Source: Kingdonia uniflora
Taxonomy: Eukaryota > Streptophyta > Magnoliopsida > Ranunculales > Circaeasteraceae
DNA: 64,000 bases
Assembly: GCA_014058105.1 (NCBI GenBank)
Contig: JACGCM010002784.1
Span: 1,054,001 to 1,118,000, forward strand
Reading direction: 5' to 3'
Position 1 is the first letter of the stretch; each line of letters begins with the position of its first letter. Both the position numbers and the translations under genes were made by a program. Shown piece after piece: positions 1 to 10,570 of the stretch. The notes beneath the pieces are model-generated. The model had not been told where the DNA came from. It was given only the letters and a program-made list of their open reading frames with translations, and searched no databases.

Positions 1-425
1 TCAATGGTTATATAGATCTCGTGCGCCTTCAAGATACCCACAAACAGAGCCAGCCTTCGCACATCATAAACTTGAATAACCCGCGGCAAAATCTGCCTTC
101 GATTCCAATAACCCTTATCACTCCCCTCTCACAGGAGACGGAGAGCCACAAACGCCCTAACTTTGATAATAGTGCCGAAGCTCGCAAGAAGCGCCCAAGG
201 CCCGTTTTGCCTACACTCACCGCCCTCCTCAGCACCCTTCTACCACATACAGGCAGACCCTATTTGGCATATCCCGTTCCCTATAAAAGTCAGAGCAGGC
301 AAACCTTATTGTGCCAATCACAAATATAACTGTCACCATACCAACATGTGCTTCGCCCTCCAGCGCTCTCTCAAACTTACCCTCAAAGCAGGTCGTCTAT
401 ATACAGTATGTTGTCGACCTTCCTA
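1..425 (+). pseudogene. gag C-terminal part, copy 1
   Basis: Two overlapping reading frames are needed to follow the protein, so at least one frameshift is present. The recognisable piece is a C-x3-H-x4-H-x4-C type motif (YCANHKYNCHHTNMC) followed by FALQRSLKLTLKAGRL at about 301-400. This matches the zinc-binding motif at the end of plant gypsy gag proteins just before the protease. Upstream, PYLAYPVP-like sequence resembles the spacer before that motif. Gag forms the virus-like particle and binds element RNA. The N-terminal half is outside the window. Confidence 0.7.
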
Positions 426-481
426 GCTACCTTGATGATTCTTTCCTCTAACCTCAATCTACCCCTACTATTGACCCGGCC

Positions 482-1132
482 GTGGTGCATATCTACAGGT
501 CGTGCCTTATCGAAGTCAACAACATAGACAGCGGACGTTCCAAGAGCAAGCGGAAGCGCGCCGAAAAATGTCACAAACTCACCTATCAGGAGAAATTTTC
601 CACTCTCTTGCCAGAATCAAGCCATCGCCCTCACTTCAAAGGAATTTCAGTTATCAGCTGTGATACATCTCATGTCCGTTTTCCCCATTCTGATCCATTA
701 GTCATCATGATTAAGATCGAGAGCCTTGTCCTCCACACAATGCTTATAGATACAGGGAGCGCAGCTGATGTCCTTTTCCTCCCAACTATCGAAACCATGA
801 AGAAAGCCGACCTCATAACCGCTGCCAATGTCAAATTAAAAGGTTTCAATAGGGCAACCGAAGTCGCTGATAGTCGTATCATCCTACCAGTCACCGCAGG
901 CCCTCTTAACCTTCAAACCAGCTTCCTTGTCATCGACAAGAAGTCCGAATACCTCGGTATACTCGGACAGGATTGGCTCCACGCCATGCGTGTGATACCT
1001 TCGACCTACCACCAAACCCTTCATTTTACTACTTCTAAAGGTACGTGGAATCTGAAAGGCTCTCAACGCCTTGCCCGCTCATGCGAGCTCCCAGAGATCG
1101 ATCAGACTCGGAAACTTGTCAGCCACCCATAA
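482..1132 (+). pseudogene. Retropepsin (aspartic protease) segment of copy 1 polyprotein
   Basis: The open frame of 216 codons contains the retropepsin active site LIDTGSAADVLFL, with D90 at about nt 749. It also contains the later hydrophobic flap/psi-loop region YLGILGQDWLHAMRV at about residues 157-171. The protease cleaves the gag-pol polyprotein inside the particle. The frame is a slice of gag-pol, so the first ATG is not a real start. It is separated from the reverse transcriptase frame (1157 onward) by a stop and a frame change. The protease core itself looks undamaged. Confidence 0.85.
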
Positions 1133-1156
1133 CAATCACTGTCTCTTTCTATCCCT

Positions 1157-2489
1157 TTGACGTCGACAGATACCACCTTACCCATAGAACCCACTGTTTA
1201 TATCGAACTCGACGGTCCTGGTCGAGGCACATTCATCAGAACTTTTCTCGATGAGGCAGAATACCTCGAGCTCATAGATTTCCTTCAAACAAACAAAGAT
1301 GTCTTTGCATGGACGTTCCAGGAGATGCTCGGTGTCGAGCCCAACCTGGTATGCCATCGCCTCGACCTCATCCCCTATTCCTCAGCAGTAAAACAAAAGA
1401 AGCGTAACCTGGCATCACGACTTCGAGAAACAGTGAACCTTGAAGTAGATAAACTCATAGCTGCAGGTTTTATCTGAGAAGTGAAGTACGCCGACTGGAT
1501 ATCAAACATTGTGGCAGTTCCTAAGAAAAATGGCAAGATCAGAATCATTGTCGAGTTATCTCAACAATCACACACCGAAGGACAGTTTCCCTTTCCTGAC
1601 TATTTTAGCTCTTCTCGATGCCACTGCTGGATACAAACGCCTTTCAATGATGGACGCAGTTTTGGGTTACAATCAGGTACCCTTCCTCCCTGAAGATCAA
1701 CTTAAAACTTCCTTTATTACTGAGCAAGGCCTTTATTGTTTCAATGTTATACCCTTCGGCCTTAAAAATGCGGGAGCCACTTACCAACGCCTTGTCACAA
1801 CCATGTTTAAACCTTTGCTTAACAAGTCGGTCGAAGTCTACATCGACGACATGTTATGCAGAAGCCTTCAGAAGCACACCCACATACAAGACCTAACCGA
1901 AATCTTCTTAGTACTTCGCACATATGACATGAAACTCAACCTAGAAAAATGGCAATTTGGTGTTTCATCTGGTAAATTCTTAGGCTACCTTATCAGTAAG
2001 CGTAATATCGAGATTGACCCCACCCATATTTGAGCCCTTATCGAGATGCCTTCTCCTAGAACCAAAAAAGATGTCCAAAAAGTGGCTGGCAAGATAGCAG
2101 CCCTTAACCGTTTCATTTCCAAATCCTCAGACAGATGTGCTTGGCTCTTTTCCCTCCTACGCGATCAAGGCGTCCACAAAGCCAAAAAGAAAAACAACCC
2201 CAAGATCAACTGGACACCCGAATGTGAACAGGCCTTCCTCGAACTCAAAACTTATCTTGGCCGTCCACCCATTATCAGCACTCCTATCGAAGGTAAAACA
2301 CTCTCTCTGTACCTTGCTGCCATAGATACTTATATCAGTTTAGTACTTATTCGACTCGATTTCAACATCGAAAAACTTGTATATTTCATCAACAAAACTT
2401 TAACCCCCGTAGAAACTCGGTATTCGAAGCTTGAGCGCCAGCTCCTTACACTTGTTTATTCAGTCCGCAAACTCAAACCATATTTCTAA
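1157..2489 (+). pseudogene. Reverse transcriptase and RNase H1-type domain, copy 1 (frameshifted)
   Basis: The fragment 1157-1477 is the N-terminal RT linker (NKDVFAWTFQEM...AAGFI) and ends in TGA where family members have Arg. 1481-1560 continues as YADWISNIVAVPKKNGKIRII. A frameshift near 1555 moves to the frame 1509-2033, which carries MDAVLGYNQV, PFGLKNAGATYQ and the catalytic YIDDMLC box (about 1839). Another stop at about 2031 precedes 2046-2489, the connection and RNase H region (MPSPRTKKDVQKVAGKIAALNRFI...INWTPECEQAF). The domain makes cDNA from element RNA. Several lesions mean this copy cannot encode an active enzyme. Confidence 0.92.
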
Positions 2490-3400
2490 GACCACCCTAT
2501 CCGTGTTATCATAAGTTATCCCCTTCGAGAAGTACTCAGTAAAAAAGAAAAATCCAGGCGAGTACAACAATAGTCTGTGTACCTTGGCGAACACAACATT
2601 GCCTTCGAGAAGCAAATATCCCAGAAAGGTCAAACAATAGCAGATTTTCTAGCCGACTTCCCGGTCAACGATATCAATTGTGAAGAACACGAAGATGATT
2701 TATCAGAAGACCAACCCAAAACAATGGACCCCTGGGACCCTCACACTGGCTAGCGTTTATTCACAGATGGATCCGTAGAATTTAATGGCTCAGGAATTGG
2801 TATAGTCTTGGTAACACCCACTAATGACCAAATAGAAAAAACTGTCAAACTTTCCTTCGAATGTTCCAATAACGAAGCTGAGTACGAAGCCTTGATCCAT
2901 GGCCTCGACCTTTCCCTCAATCTCGGCATTCCCAAAATTGCCATTTTTAGGGATTCCTAACTTGTCAGAAGCATTACACAGGAGAAAACCAAGCTAACGG
3001 TCGCATGGGTGACTACGCTCTCTTGGTGGGGCAGCGGATGAACCAATTTCCCAAAAAATCCACAATCACTCATTACCCACGAGGAGAAAACAGACATGCA
3101 GATGCCCTCGCCTACATAGCTGCTATGCTAGGACAATTAGAAACTCGGACCCTTCGTATCGAAGTACTCGAACGCCCAAGTATCGGCCAAATGGAAGTCA
3201 ATGCCATCAATACTGGGGGCGAGAGTCTCAATCTAGACGATTGGCAAAGACTATTCTTCCATTACCTCAACAATTTTACCTTCCCAGATGATTCCAAAGT
3301 CAAACGGTCATTGTTAGAATATTACCGCAGATACACTATCCACAACAGTGCACTATATTGCAAATCCCCAATTGGTGTTCTCCTTCGATGTATATCCCAA
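2490..3400 (+). pseudogene. Tether and second (archaeal-type) RNase H domain, copy 1
   Basis: After the first RNase H, the tether reads on through stops (GQTIADFLADFPV at about 2629). A second RNase H then starts with LFTDGSVEFNGSGIGIVL (about 2756) and continues with NNEAEYEALIHGLDL (about 2870). 3005-3400 supplies HYPRGENRHADALAYIAA, the end of that fold. A dual RNase H is characteristic of the Tat/Ogre lineage. There are stops at about 2751 and 2959, and a frame change before 3005. Confidence 0.85.
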
Positions 3401-4520
3401 GCCGAAGCCTCTACAATTTTAGCCAAACTTCACGAAGGACCCTACGGTGCTCACACTACTGGTCATTCTATGGCCTTTCGAGCTGTAACCCAAGGATTAT
3501 TTTAGCCCAATATGAAAAAATAAGTTGAAGAATATGCAAAACACTGTGACAAATGCCAACGTCATGCTCATGACATCCATTACCCCTCTCAAGACCTCCA
3601 TTTCAGTCAAGTCTCCTGGCCATTCAAGAGATGGGCCATCGATTTCATCGGTCCCTTCCCAAAAGCCTCGGGTAGTAAAGAAAACATCCTTGTTGCAACC
3701 GATTACTTCACCAAATGGGTCGAAGCTGTACCTTTGTGCCAAACTAGAGAATAAGAAGTTATTAAATATCTATGGGAAAATATCATCACACGCTTTGGCT
3801 GCCCCCATATGATTCGATGCAACAATGACCCCCAATTCGTAGGCAGCAAAGTCAGAAACTTTCTCAAAAAACACAACATCATTCTCTCACCCTCAACACC
3901 TTATTATCCCTAAGGCAACGGTCAAGTCGATGCAATCAACAAAACCATTGTTGATGGTCTTAAGAAGAGAGTCGATGCAAAGAAAGGGCAATAGGTTCAA
4001 GAGTTACAACACGTCCTCTGGGCCCATCGAACAACCCCAAGAAAATCTACAGGATGCACCCCCTTCCTTCTAACATATGGTACCGAAGCTGTACTCCCTA
4101 CTCAATTCGAAGTACCCATACGAGACCCTTACCTCCCAGACGAAGACAATGAGTTTGAGCTCGCATGCAACATGTTATGGATCGACGAAACCAGAGATTG
4201 AGTTATCGCCAACCTTGGCCGTTACCACACATCACTTAAGAAATCTTATAACAAGAGAGTTTGACCACGGAGTTTCAATATTGAAGATCTAGTACTTTGA
4301 CATGTCAATCAATCCTCGAAACCTCAGAATGCCGGCAAGCTCGCCGAATCTTGGGAATGACCTTATGTCGTGTACGATAAAACAGACAAGGGTTTTTACT
4401 ATTTAATGACAGAAGACGAAGTGCCTTTATCAAACCCATGAAACACAATGCAGTTGGTCTCCTATAACAAGCCTTATCCTCAACCATGTACAACTGATGT
4501 AATCCAGAGTAATCAATAAA
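3401..4520 (+). pseudogene. Integrase, copy 1, with altered catalytic residues
   Basis: The HHCC zinc-binding part begins with LHEGPYGAHTTGH (about 3428) and continues with CDKCQRHAHD after a frame change. The core contains WPFKRWAIDFIGPFP (first Asp, about 3640) and ATDYFTKWVEAVPL. The segment expected as R-x-D-N-G-P-Q-F reads RCNNDPQF, so the second catalytic Asp is Asn. The QVE(A/T) position reads QVDAIN, so the Glu is Asp. The tail includes HVLWAHRTTPRKSTGCTPFLLTYGTEAVLP and a C-terminal NAGKL...W..PYVV segment to about 4520. Several in-frame stops are present. It would have inserted cDNA into the genome. Confidence 0.88.
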
Positions 4521-4561
4521 GAAGTTTTTCAACCCATACTTCGTCTCCTATTTTTCATTAA

Positions 4562-5130
4562 ATTTCTTGGTTTAACTTTGGTATTATTTCAACCTTCGAC
4601 CCGAATGATACTTGGGGGTAACCTCAAGATTTTTCAAGCCCCCAATTTTGAGCAAACTCGAGGGGCAAGGATGGTTGATAGACCGGACCCTCGAGAATGC
4701 ATTGGGGGTGAACGGTTATGCTTCGCTGTGGTTAAGGCCTTCGAAGTCCAGTCGATTTCCTGGCTTCTTATAAGTATTACGTCAACCCTTCGACCCAACG
4801 TATACATTATGGGCGAACAGATATGCTTCGATTAGGCTCTGAAACTGTCAAAGTCTAGTCGATTTCTTGGTTTACCCTGGGTATCATGTCCACCCTCGCC
4901 CCGACTGATATTTGGGGACGACCTTGAAATTTTCAAGTTTCCAACATTCGAGCAAACTCGAAGGGCACGAATGGTCGAAAGACCGGACCCTCGGGAATAC
5001 GTTAGAGGTGAACACATATTGCTTCGCTGTGGCTAGGCCTTCAAGTACTATAAATTTTCAGGTTTCCTCTAGGTATCATGTCCCCTTGGCCCGACTGATA
5101 CTTGGGGGCGACCCTGAAAATCTTTAAACT
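4562..5130 (+). repeat. Tandem repeat of about 193 bp in the 3' untranslated region of copy 1
   Basis: Related units start near 4562, 4755, 4860 and 5053. Each carries a variant of a tcttggttt...gtat(c)atg...cttcgacc/ccgactgata...ttggggg block, then gagcaaactcgaggggc and gaccggaccctcg. Two intervals are about 193 bp and one is a truncated unit of about 105 bp. Tandem arrays between integrase and the 3' LTR are a known feature of Tat/Ogre elements and can seed satellites. Confidence 0.75.
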
Positions 5131-5635
5131 TCCAACATTGTTGTGGCTTTGGCATTCGATGTCCAAGCAGATTATTCAGGGTTCGCTCACTCTACAGTTA
5201 TTCGACAAAAATAGTACATGCAGATACCATTATACAAGAACATCTACAATTCTATCAACTGCAAAGAACATTTAAAGCATCATCCATAAGGGGAGTAGTT
5301 GCAGTACAACTCAAGATCAGTCATCAAAAGTTCAATACAAGTAAAGTCAACAGAATACGCATCTATATTTCAACAATTCAAGGCCAGGGCAAGATAACAA
5401 AATTTATCAAAAAATTAGGCATCAATTCAGAAGTTCATAATCAGTATGTTTAGAATTTACTTCAGAAAATACGCATCAATATGTTCAGAATCAACTTCAG
5501 AAGTTCAACAGTTAACAACAGCTCAAAAACCCACCAAGTTCAGAGACCAACAAAAGATAAAACAACATATGCCAAAATATTACAACTCAACATCATCTCA
5601 GCAAAGGAAAACATGAAACCCCACCTCAAAATACC
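5131..5635. other. Non-coding spacer of copy 1
   Basis: I see no gene here. The stretch 5400-5515 repeats short words such as cttcagaa, cagaagttca and acgcatcaat, giving a loose local repeat. It is probably the 3' flank of the antisense gene that begins to its right. Confidence 0.5.
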
Positions 5636-8260
5636 TCATATCGGCATGGTTATGCCTTCTTCCTCCACAGATCCCCTAGAGCCAACACCCTCATCAGCTT
5701 CAGTCGAACCTTCGACAACCAAACCATCAACAGTTCCACCAATGGCCACCCCAATAATAGAAGTCTCCACACTACCTCTAGTACTCGCACCCGTCTCATC
5801 AACAACATCTGCTTCCTTCATCTGCAAATCACCACCATCAATAAGTTCTGGAGAAACAGGGTAAGGTTCCAACGTATCGGAATCATACCCCTTATCATCT
5901 ATAAATTTTTTCAACCTAACATTCACCTTACATTCGCCATCATACTGCCGCTGGAAATTTACCCTCTATTATGCTTTCTCCCTCTCTTTTGCCGCAAGCT
6001 TTGTAGAGCACTCCCGCTCATGCCTTGACCGCTGAAGCTCGAGCCTCTCATCATACGAGTCAGTAAGCACCTCCAGATCTTGCTTCAACTTCTTGACTTC
6101 GGACAACAATGATGCCTCAGTTCCTCGAGAAAGATCCAAACTTTCTACTGCCTGTCGCAATTTTTCCTTTACCGAATTCATCACCTTGTAGAACGATCAC
6201 ACCCAGGCCTCCGTCTGCTTGAATATTTAAGCAGTCAGTACACCTTGAAAATTGAAGAGCTTAAACAAAATCTCAGACTCTCACAAAAGAAATTCATAAA
6301 TAGTTACCTGAAACATATGCCTCTTTATTTCCTTCGCAGGCTCATCTGGGTCGTCCTCGCAGAGCTCAGCCATTAAAGCTTATTTGGCAACTGCTTGCTC
6401 CTGTCGTTCAGCTTCTGTCATCTCTTCATACTCATCTACTGCATCATCCTCCCTCAGTCCCCTACGCCTTTTACGCTGACTAACCTTCGATTGCTGCACC
6501 TTTGGAGCTTTGGGATCTACATGACCCTTCCCCTTATTAGTTTGAGTTGGGACCTGCCCCGGCCTCAACCTCGTAGCATCGCCACCCACTTCAGGCGCTG
6601 GCGTCGCTTGCTTTGACCCCCTCCGCGTTCTCGGCACATATTGATTATTCCTTGGCAACTCTTCCCCTCCCATTTCTTTTTGACCCATTTCACCACCTTC
6701 GCCTCTCTTTCTCTTCGATGGCTTCGGCGTAACGGGTATGCTTTGAAGCAGGGAATCCACCTTCTTTTTCCTCTGCCTCTTGATTCCAAGACTATCAAAC
6801 ACAGAGTTTACCGAGTCCTCACTAGCCTCGAGCAAAGTATTAATATAATTTCTTGGATTGTTCCAAGACGTACTCTTTGGACCTGCAGAACAAACAAGAA
6901 TATAATTACCAACTATTCAAGACATTCATTAACAATATCCCTTCGACAATAAACTTACTTTTATTATACACCCTATGATCTAATTATAAGGGTCATCCTC
7001 CTCAACATTCTCATAGTTGCCCCTTACTATCAATAAATCCTTATTCCACCCTCGACCCGTCGAACATAGATCAAAGAACAAGGGCTTCTCTGGGTGACAT
7101 TAGATGTAGTAGGTACCTGGGTTCTGACTCGCCTTCTTCGAGTAGAGGGTAATAATATCAAACCACTTAATCAAACCCCGACCCTCACCACTCAATTTTG
7201 CATTCATCCCCTCTATAACTCTCATCATCTCATAAAAATTCCCGTTCATTTGCACTGGGGCCACCTCCCAGAAATATAGTACTTCTTTCACCAGCCTTCG
7301 AAGAGGAAGTTCCATTTCCAACCGAATTTGGCCTCAATAAGCCATTCTCCCTTCTCTAGGGTGTAATTTGAAGGTTAATCCTGCCCCCACCACACTCAGA
7401 TATACCCCCACCTTCGACAGCTCTAATTTGGCAGCAAACCGATCTAACCTAATCTTATCCCTAGCAGAAGCAGAACCTTCGACCCTATTCGACTCAGTCG
7501 AATCCCCACTATCGTCACTTTGTACCCCTTCTCCTTTTCCACCACCAGAAGTCCCTGCATCACCCCCACCCTTCTCCCCTCATACTGTCTCTTCCACCTC
7601 ACTATCCTCAGTCACTATCGTCCTACGACGTCTCATAACCGGAATCTCTTCAGCCTGTAGAGCCATAGACAAAGGGGCCTCGGTTATTACATCTAATACT
7701 TTTAAGTCGCTACCCTTATCCATTGGGGATCGACCTGAAATACTAGCTTCGAATGCTTCGATCTCTTCATCAATCAGTCACCGTCTCGATGCTTGACGAT
7801 TATGCATTTTAGCCTATAGAAGAAGAGGTATGTAATTAGATCGATACATTCGACAATTTTGTGTCCATAACCGCTATCCCATCTACCCCCTCCAGAAGAT
7901 TTATTGAATCTTCGACCTTAAACCCTATGCCTCCTCCAAACACCTAAAAACCCAGATCGGGGTCGAAACCCAGATTCACCAAATCTCCTTATCTTCGAAG
8001 ATAACTTCTGAACCCTAAACCCAGAATGTCCTACTTACGCACTCAGAAGGGAAAACAAAATAAAACTGACAGAGATCAAGCAACATACCTGTATCTGAAA
8101 CACTATCCTCGAAACAACAAAGATTAATGCAACTGCTCCAATAACTACTCTCAAAATCTAATGGCGTACGTTTTCTTCTCTTCACGCTCTTTGATTTTTT
8201 TTCAGTAAACAGTACAGTGATTACTCTTCTCAAACTTATATATCTTTCAAAAAGCCAAAA
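5636..8260 (-). pseudogene. Antisense gene of copy 1 (putative-gypsy-type-transposon-like domain plus charged/coiled-coil C-terminus)
   Basis: It runs opposite to gag-pol. A TATA box (8235-8242) precedes a first open exon ending CAG|GTATG at 8088. A 275-bp intron (7814-8088) then leads to an ATG at 7807. The protein reads PLRRLVKEVLYFWEVAPVQ...MMRVIEGMNAKL, then LFFDLCSTGRGWNKDLL. This resembles the 'putative gypsy type transposon' family (Transposase_28-like) seen in many plants. A 76-bp GT...AG intron (6883-6958) follows. Next is a Lys/Arg-rich exon (6380-6882) with KRQRKKK and KRKRGEGGE, and a heptad-like segment with KEKLRQAVESLD and SEVKKLKQDLEVL (5969-6184). The acidic tail is at 5636-5926. 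A few stops interrupt it, including the C of a tryptophan-like turn at about 7130. Function is unknown. Confidence 0.72.
8235..8242 (-). promoter_or_regulatory. TATA box of the copy 1 antisense gene
   Basis: On the minus strand the sequence reads AGATATATAAGTTTG, a good plant TATA element. It lies about 150 bp before the predicted first splice donor. The copy 3 antisense gene has a TATA box (37799) in the corresponding position. Inferred, with no transcript evidence. Confidence 0.45.
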
Positions 8261-8732
8261 TCGCCTCGATCTTCTAACCATTTTCATTACCACAGCCCCA
8301 CTACCCCGGCTTTTCGGCTATAATGTGTTTTGATCGATTTGCCCCTTATATCCCTCACATGCGAACAACACACTTACTTCAACTCGCCTTCAAAGACCAA
8401 AACTTCTTGAACCCTTTTTACCCTTACTCAAAACTAAACAATCAAATCCAAGCAGTTAAATGATAAATTTTTTCCGTAATACAAGTAAAACATCATGATT
8501 ACTTTTTGACACATTGCCCCAGGTACACGTAACGTCCTGATAGGCCAGCTGTCCGGGTTGTTAGAATGGCCAGTTGAATCAAACATAACCTTCGACACAC
8601 TCCTCAAATTCGATCAATCGACGACTGCACTTTTTCAAAGACTCATCAGCAAATAGCCTCAAATTCGGTTTTCTAACGTATCGACATTTAATCTCCAGCA
8701 CATTCGTCCATTTAAAACCTCATGCCTCTATT
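8261..8732. other. Spacer upstream of the copy 1 antisense gene
   Basis: No coding region is visible. It is AT-rich and contains scattered ttcga words. It lies between the antisense TATA box and the 22-bp periodic array. Confidence 0.4.
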
Positions 8733-8945
8733 ATTTAGACATATCGCATTTGCGCTTCGACAGGTTACAATCATACATTTTGACAATTCAAACATTTACG
8801 CTTACAGACCTAACCTTTTTTACCAGCAGACTAATCTTTTCAGCTTCGACAGATAATACTCCCACTTTGACAGATTATAGCTTTTCCTTTGACAATCCAA
8901 GTTTTTCGCTTCGAGTAGTCCATACAATATCCTTCGATAGTTATA
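8733..8945. repeat. Degenerate 22-bp periodic array with core YTTYGACAG
   Basis: Similar cores start at about 8733 (tttagacat), 8755 (cttcgacagg), 8778 (tttgacaat), 8800 (gcttacagac), 8822, 8844 (cttcgacaga), 8866 (ctttgacaga), 8887 (ctttgacaat), 8909 (cttcgagtag) and 8931 (cttcgatag). Spacing is 21-23 bp throughout, about two DNA helical turns. It lies roughly 500-700 bp upstream of the antisense gene TATA box and just past the end of the small antisense ORF at 9171. Confidence 0.6.
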
Positions 8946-9170
8946 GTATTAACTCAACAATTTCCAATACTACTTCTAGGATTCAGATTTTACTATCACA
9001 TTTAGTTTGACAACGCAAGTTAATACTTATAAAGAGCAATACTACAATAAGTACTTCCAGAAACCAATTTCATTCCCAAAGACAGAAAATATTACAAGCC
9101 TCATCCAAAGAAAACAGAAAGAAGACAGAACAAAGGAAAGAAACAAAAAGATAACAAGAGATAGAGGTCC

Positions 9171-9458
9171 CTAATTATAAATGGGATGCTCCTCATCAAC
9201 CACGGCTGCAGCATCCGCATCCTCTTGGTCCACTAACCGATGACCGGGGAATGGCCCCATCATCTGCAATATTCCCCACCAGTATGCGAAGGTCATGTTA
9301 AGAATAGGAGCCCCGGGTTCCACCTCGAAAAGATTCGGCATGTCCGCATTAATGTCTGCTTCAAGACCAAACCTTTGTCGCAACCCCAATAAGGCCTCTT
9401 GTATCTGCCTAATTCTCACAGCCACCAGGTCCTCCTGAACGGGAATGTTTGCTGCCAT
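9171..9458 (-). CDS. Small antisense ORF A of copy 1 (95 aa, unknown function)
   Basis: The ATG at 9458 (MAANIPVQEDLV) is preferred over the upstream in-frame ATG because it lies 80 bp after a TATA box and in better context. The protein is acidic: a helical N-terminus (RIRQIQEALLGLRQRFGLE), then DMPNLFEVEPGAPILNMTFAYWWGIL and an Asp/Ala-rich tail. The DMPxLxEVExG...AYxWxxL block is shared with the neighbouring ORF at 9980-10318, so the two look like paralogues. It is intact with no stop. I recognise no family and assign no function. It sits in the antisense cluster next to the 3' LTR. Confidence 0.6.
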   Translation of the reverse strand: MAANIPVQEDLVAVRIRQIQEALLGLRQRFGLEADINADMPNLFEVEPGAPILNMTFAYWWGILQMMGPFPGHRLVDQEDADAAAVVDEEHPIYN

Positions 9459-9530
9459 CTCGATCCGAGAAATAAAGAAGAAGAACGAAGAAAGCATGCA
9501 GCATGGTTAAAAATCTCTCTATAACAGTTC

Positions 9531-9538
9531 CTTTTATA
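9531..9538 (-). promoter_or_regulatory. TATA box of small antisense ORF A
   Basis: The minus strand reads AGTATAAAAGG, 80 bp before the ATG at 9458. The same TATA-to-ATG spacing recurs for the ORFs starting at 10318, 35959 and 37140. Confidence 0.55.
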
Positions 9539-9979
9539 CTTGTAAACCCACTTTAACTTTCCCTCTTCCCTAGCCGCATTTATTGTAATCTTCAAATTAC
9601 CCACCTCAAAAATGTAACAACCAACCTTTCCAACTTCCTAGACGTAACCTATTTGTCTGTGCCTACATTTAAACTTCATTTCCGAGGACTTCTAGTCGAG
9701 CAAACCTCTAACATCGAACGTTCGACTATCATAACCTTCGATCATATCATTATACCTCGATACCCTTTTTTTATTCACTATCAACAATTCGATGACATGC
9801 ATGTGCTAAGCGCGCCTATGAGACTATTTGCCTACTTTATCAATCAGACACAGTCACACAAGTTTTCAGAGAATATTACTTCCATTCTATTATCCGATTA
9901 ACAAAACATAATATATTGCTACAACCATCCCAAAAAAAAAAAAAAACCCCAAAATGCAAAGATATAGATATTCACCACA
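9539..9979. other. Spacer between the two small antisense ORFs
   Basis: No coding region is visible. It contains ttcga-rich sequence near 9700-9790 and an A-run at 9932-9945. Confidence 0.4.
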
Positions 9980-10318
9980 TCAACCATCAATCCTACTTCT
10001 AGAAGGTTCAACTTCAGTCGCCGAGTTCTGTTCCTCGATGATCTCTTCTGCACAGACAAGACATTCGGCCAACACCGACAGAAAGAGATAGCATTTCTCC
10101 GCAGTAGTAAAATCATACTTCAGACGATCCCAAAGGTAAGCATAAGGCTCCCCATTGATGAACTCTCCAGTTTCCACCTCCACCAGTTCGGGCATGTCCC
10201 AGTCCAGATCATAATTCCCGATAAACTTTATATGAAGCTCACCAGTCTTCCAACCTACACGACGGTCACGGGAAATCCCCATCCTCTTTTGATATCGTGT
10301 ATTGGGCGTGGTATCCAT
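9980..10318 (-). CDS. Small antisense ORF B of copy 1 (112 aa, unknown function)
   Basis: The ATG at 10318 (MDTTPNTRYQKRMGISRD) is about 80-86 bp downstream of a TATA-like element. An in-frame upstream ATG at 10387 would overlap the expected leader. The core DMPELVEVETGEFINGEPYAYLWDRL parallels ORF A. A helix with paired cysteines follows (FLSVLAECLVCAEEIIEEQ). The frame is open throughout. No known domain is recognised. The preserved frame beside a ruined gag-pol is notable but may be chance for this length. Confidence 0.6.
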   Translation of the reverse strand: MDTTPNTRYQKRMGISRDRRVGWKTGELHIKFIGNYDLDWDMPELVEVETGEFINGEPYAYLWDRLKYDFTTAEKCYLFLSVLAECLVCAEEIIEEQNSATEVEPSRSRIDG

Positions 10319-10392
10319 GAAGATTTCAAAATTTGCAGAGAAAAATGGAGAAAAATGAAAAGAAGGAATTACTCCATATCCCCACATAATAG

Positions 10393-10404
10393 CCTATACT
10401 TATA
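10393..10404 (-). promoter_or_regulatory. TATA-like element of small antisense ORF B
   Basis: The minus strand reads CTATAAGTATAGG, holding two overlapping TATA-like words 80-86 bp before the ATG at 10318. Confidence 0.45.
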
Positions 10405-10557
10405 GCTTTCACCTCATTTATTATTCTATAACCACCTACACCTCTTAATTACCCTCTTTTATTATTTACCCGAAAACCAACTGTCAAGCCGCTCAGATTC
10501 CAAGACCAAATAGTTTTCTCAGCAAACCCCTCTCCACCTAGCTTCGAGACCCTCGCT

Positions 10558-10570
10558 GAAAGGGGGAAAA
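10558..10570 (+). other. Polypurine tract of copy 1
   Basis: The purine run gaaagggggaaaa ends exactly where the LTR begins with TGTAG. This is the usual site for priming plus-strand DNA synthesis and it fixes the 5' edge of the 3' LTR. Confidence 0.8.
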
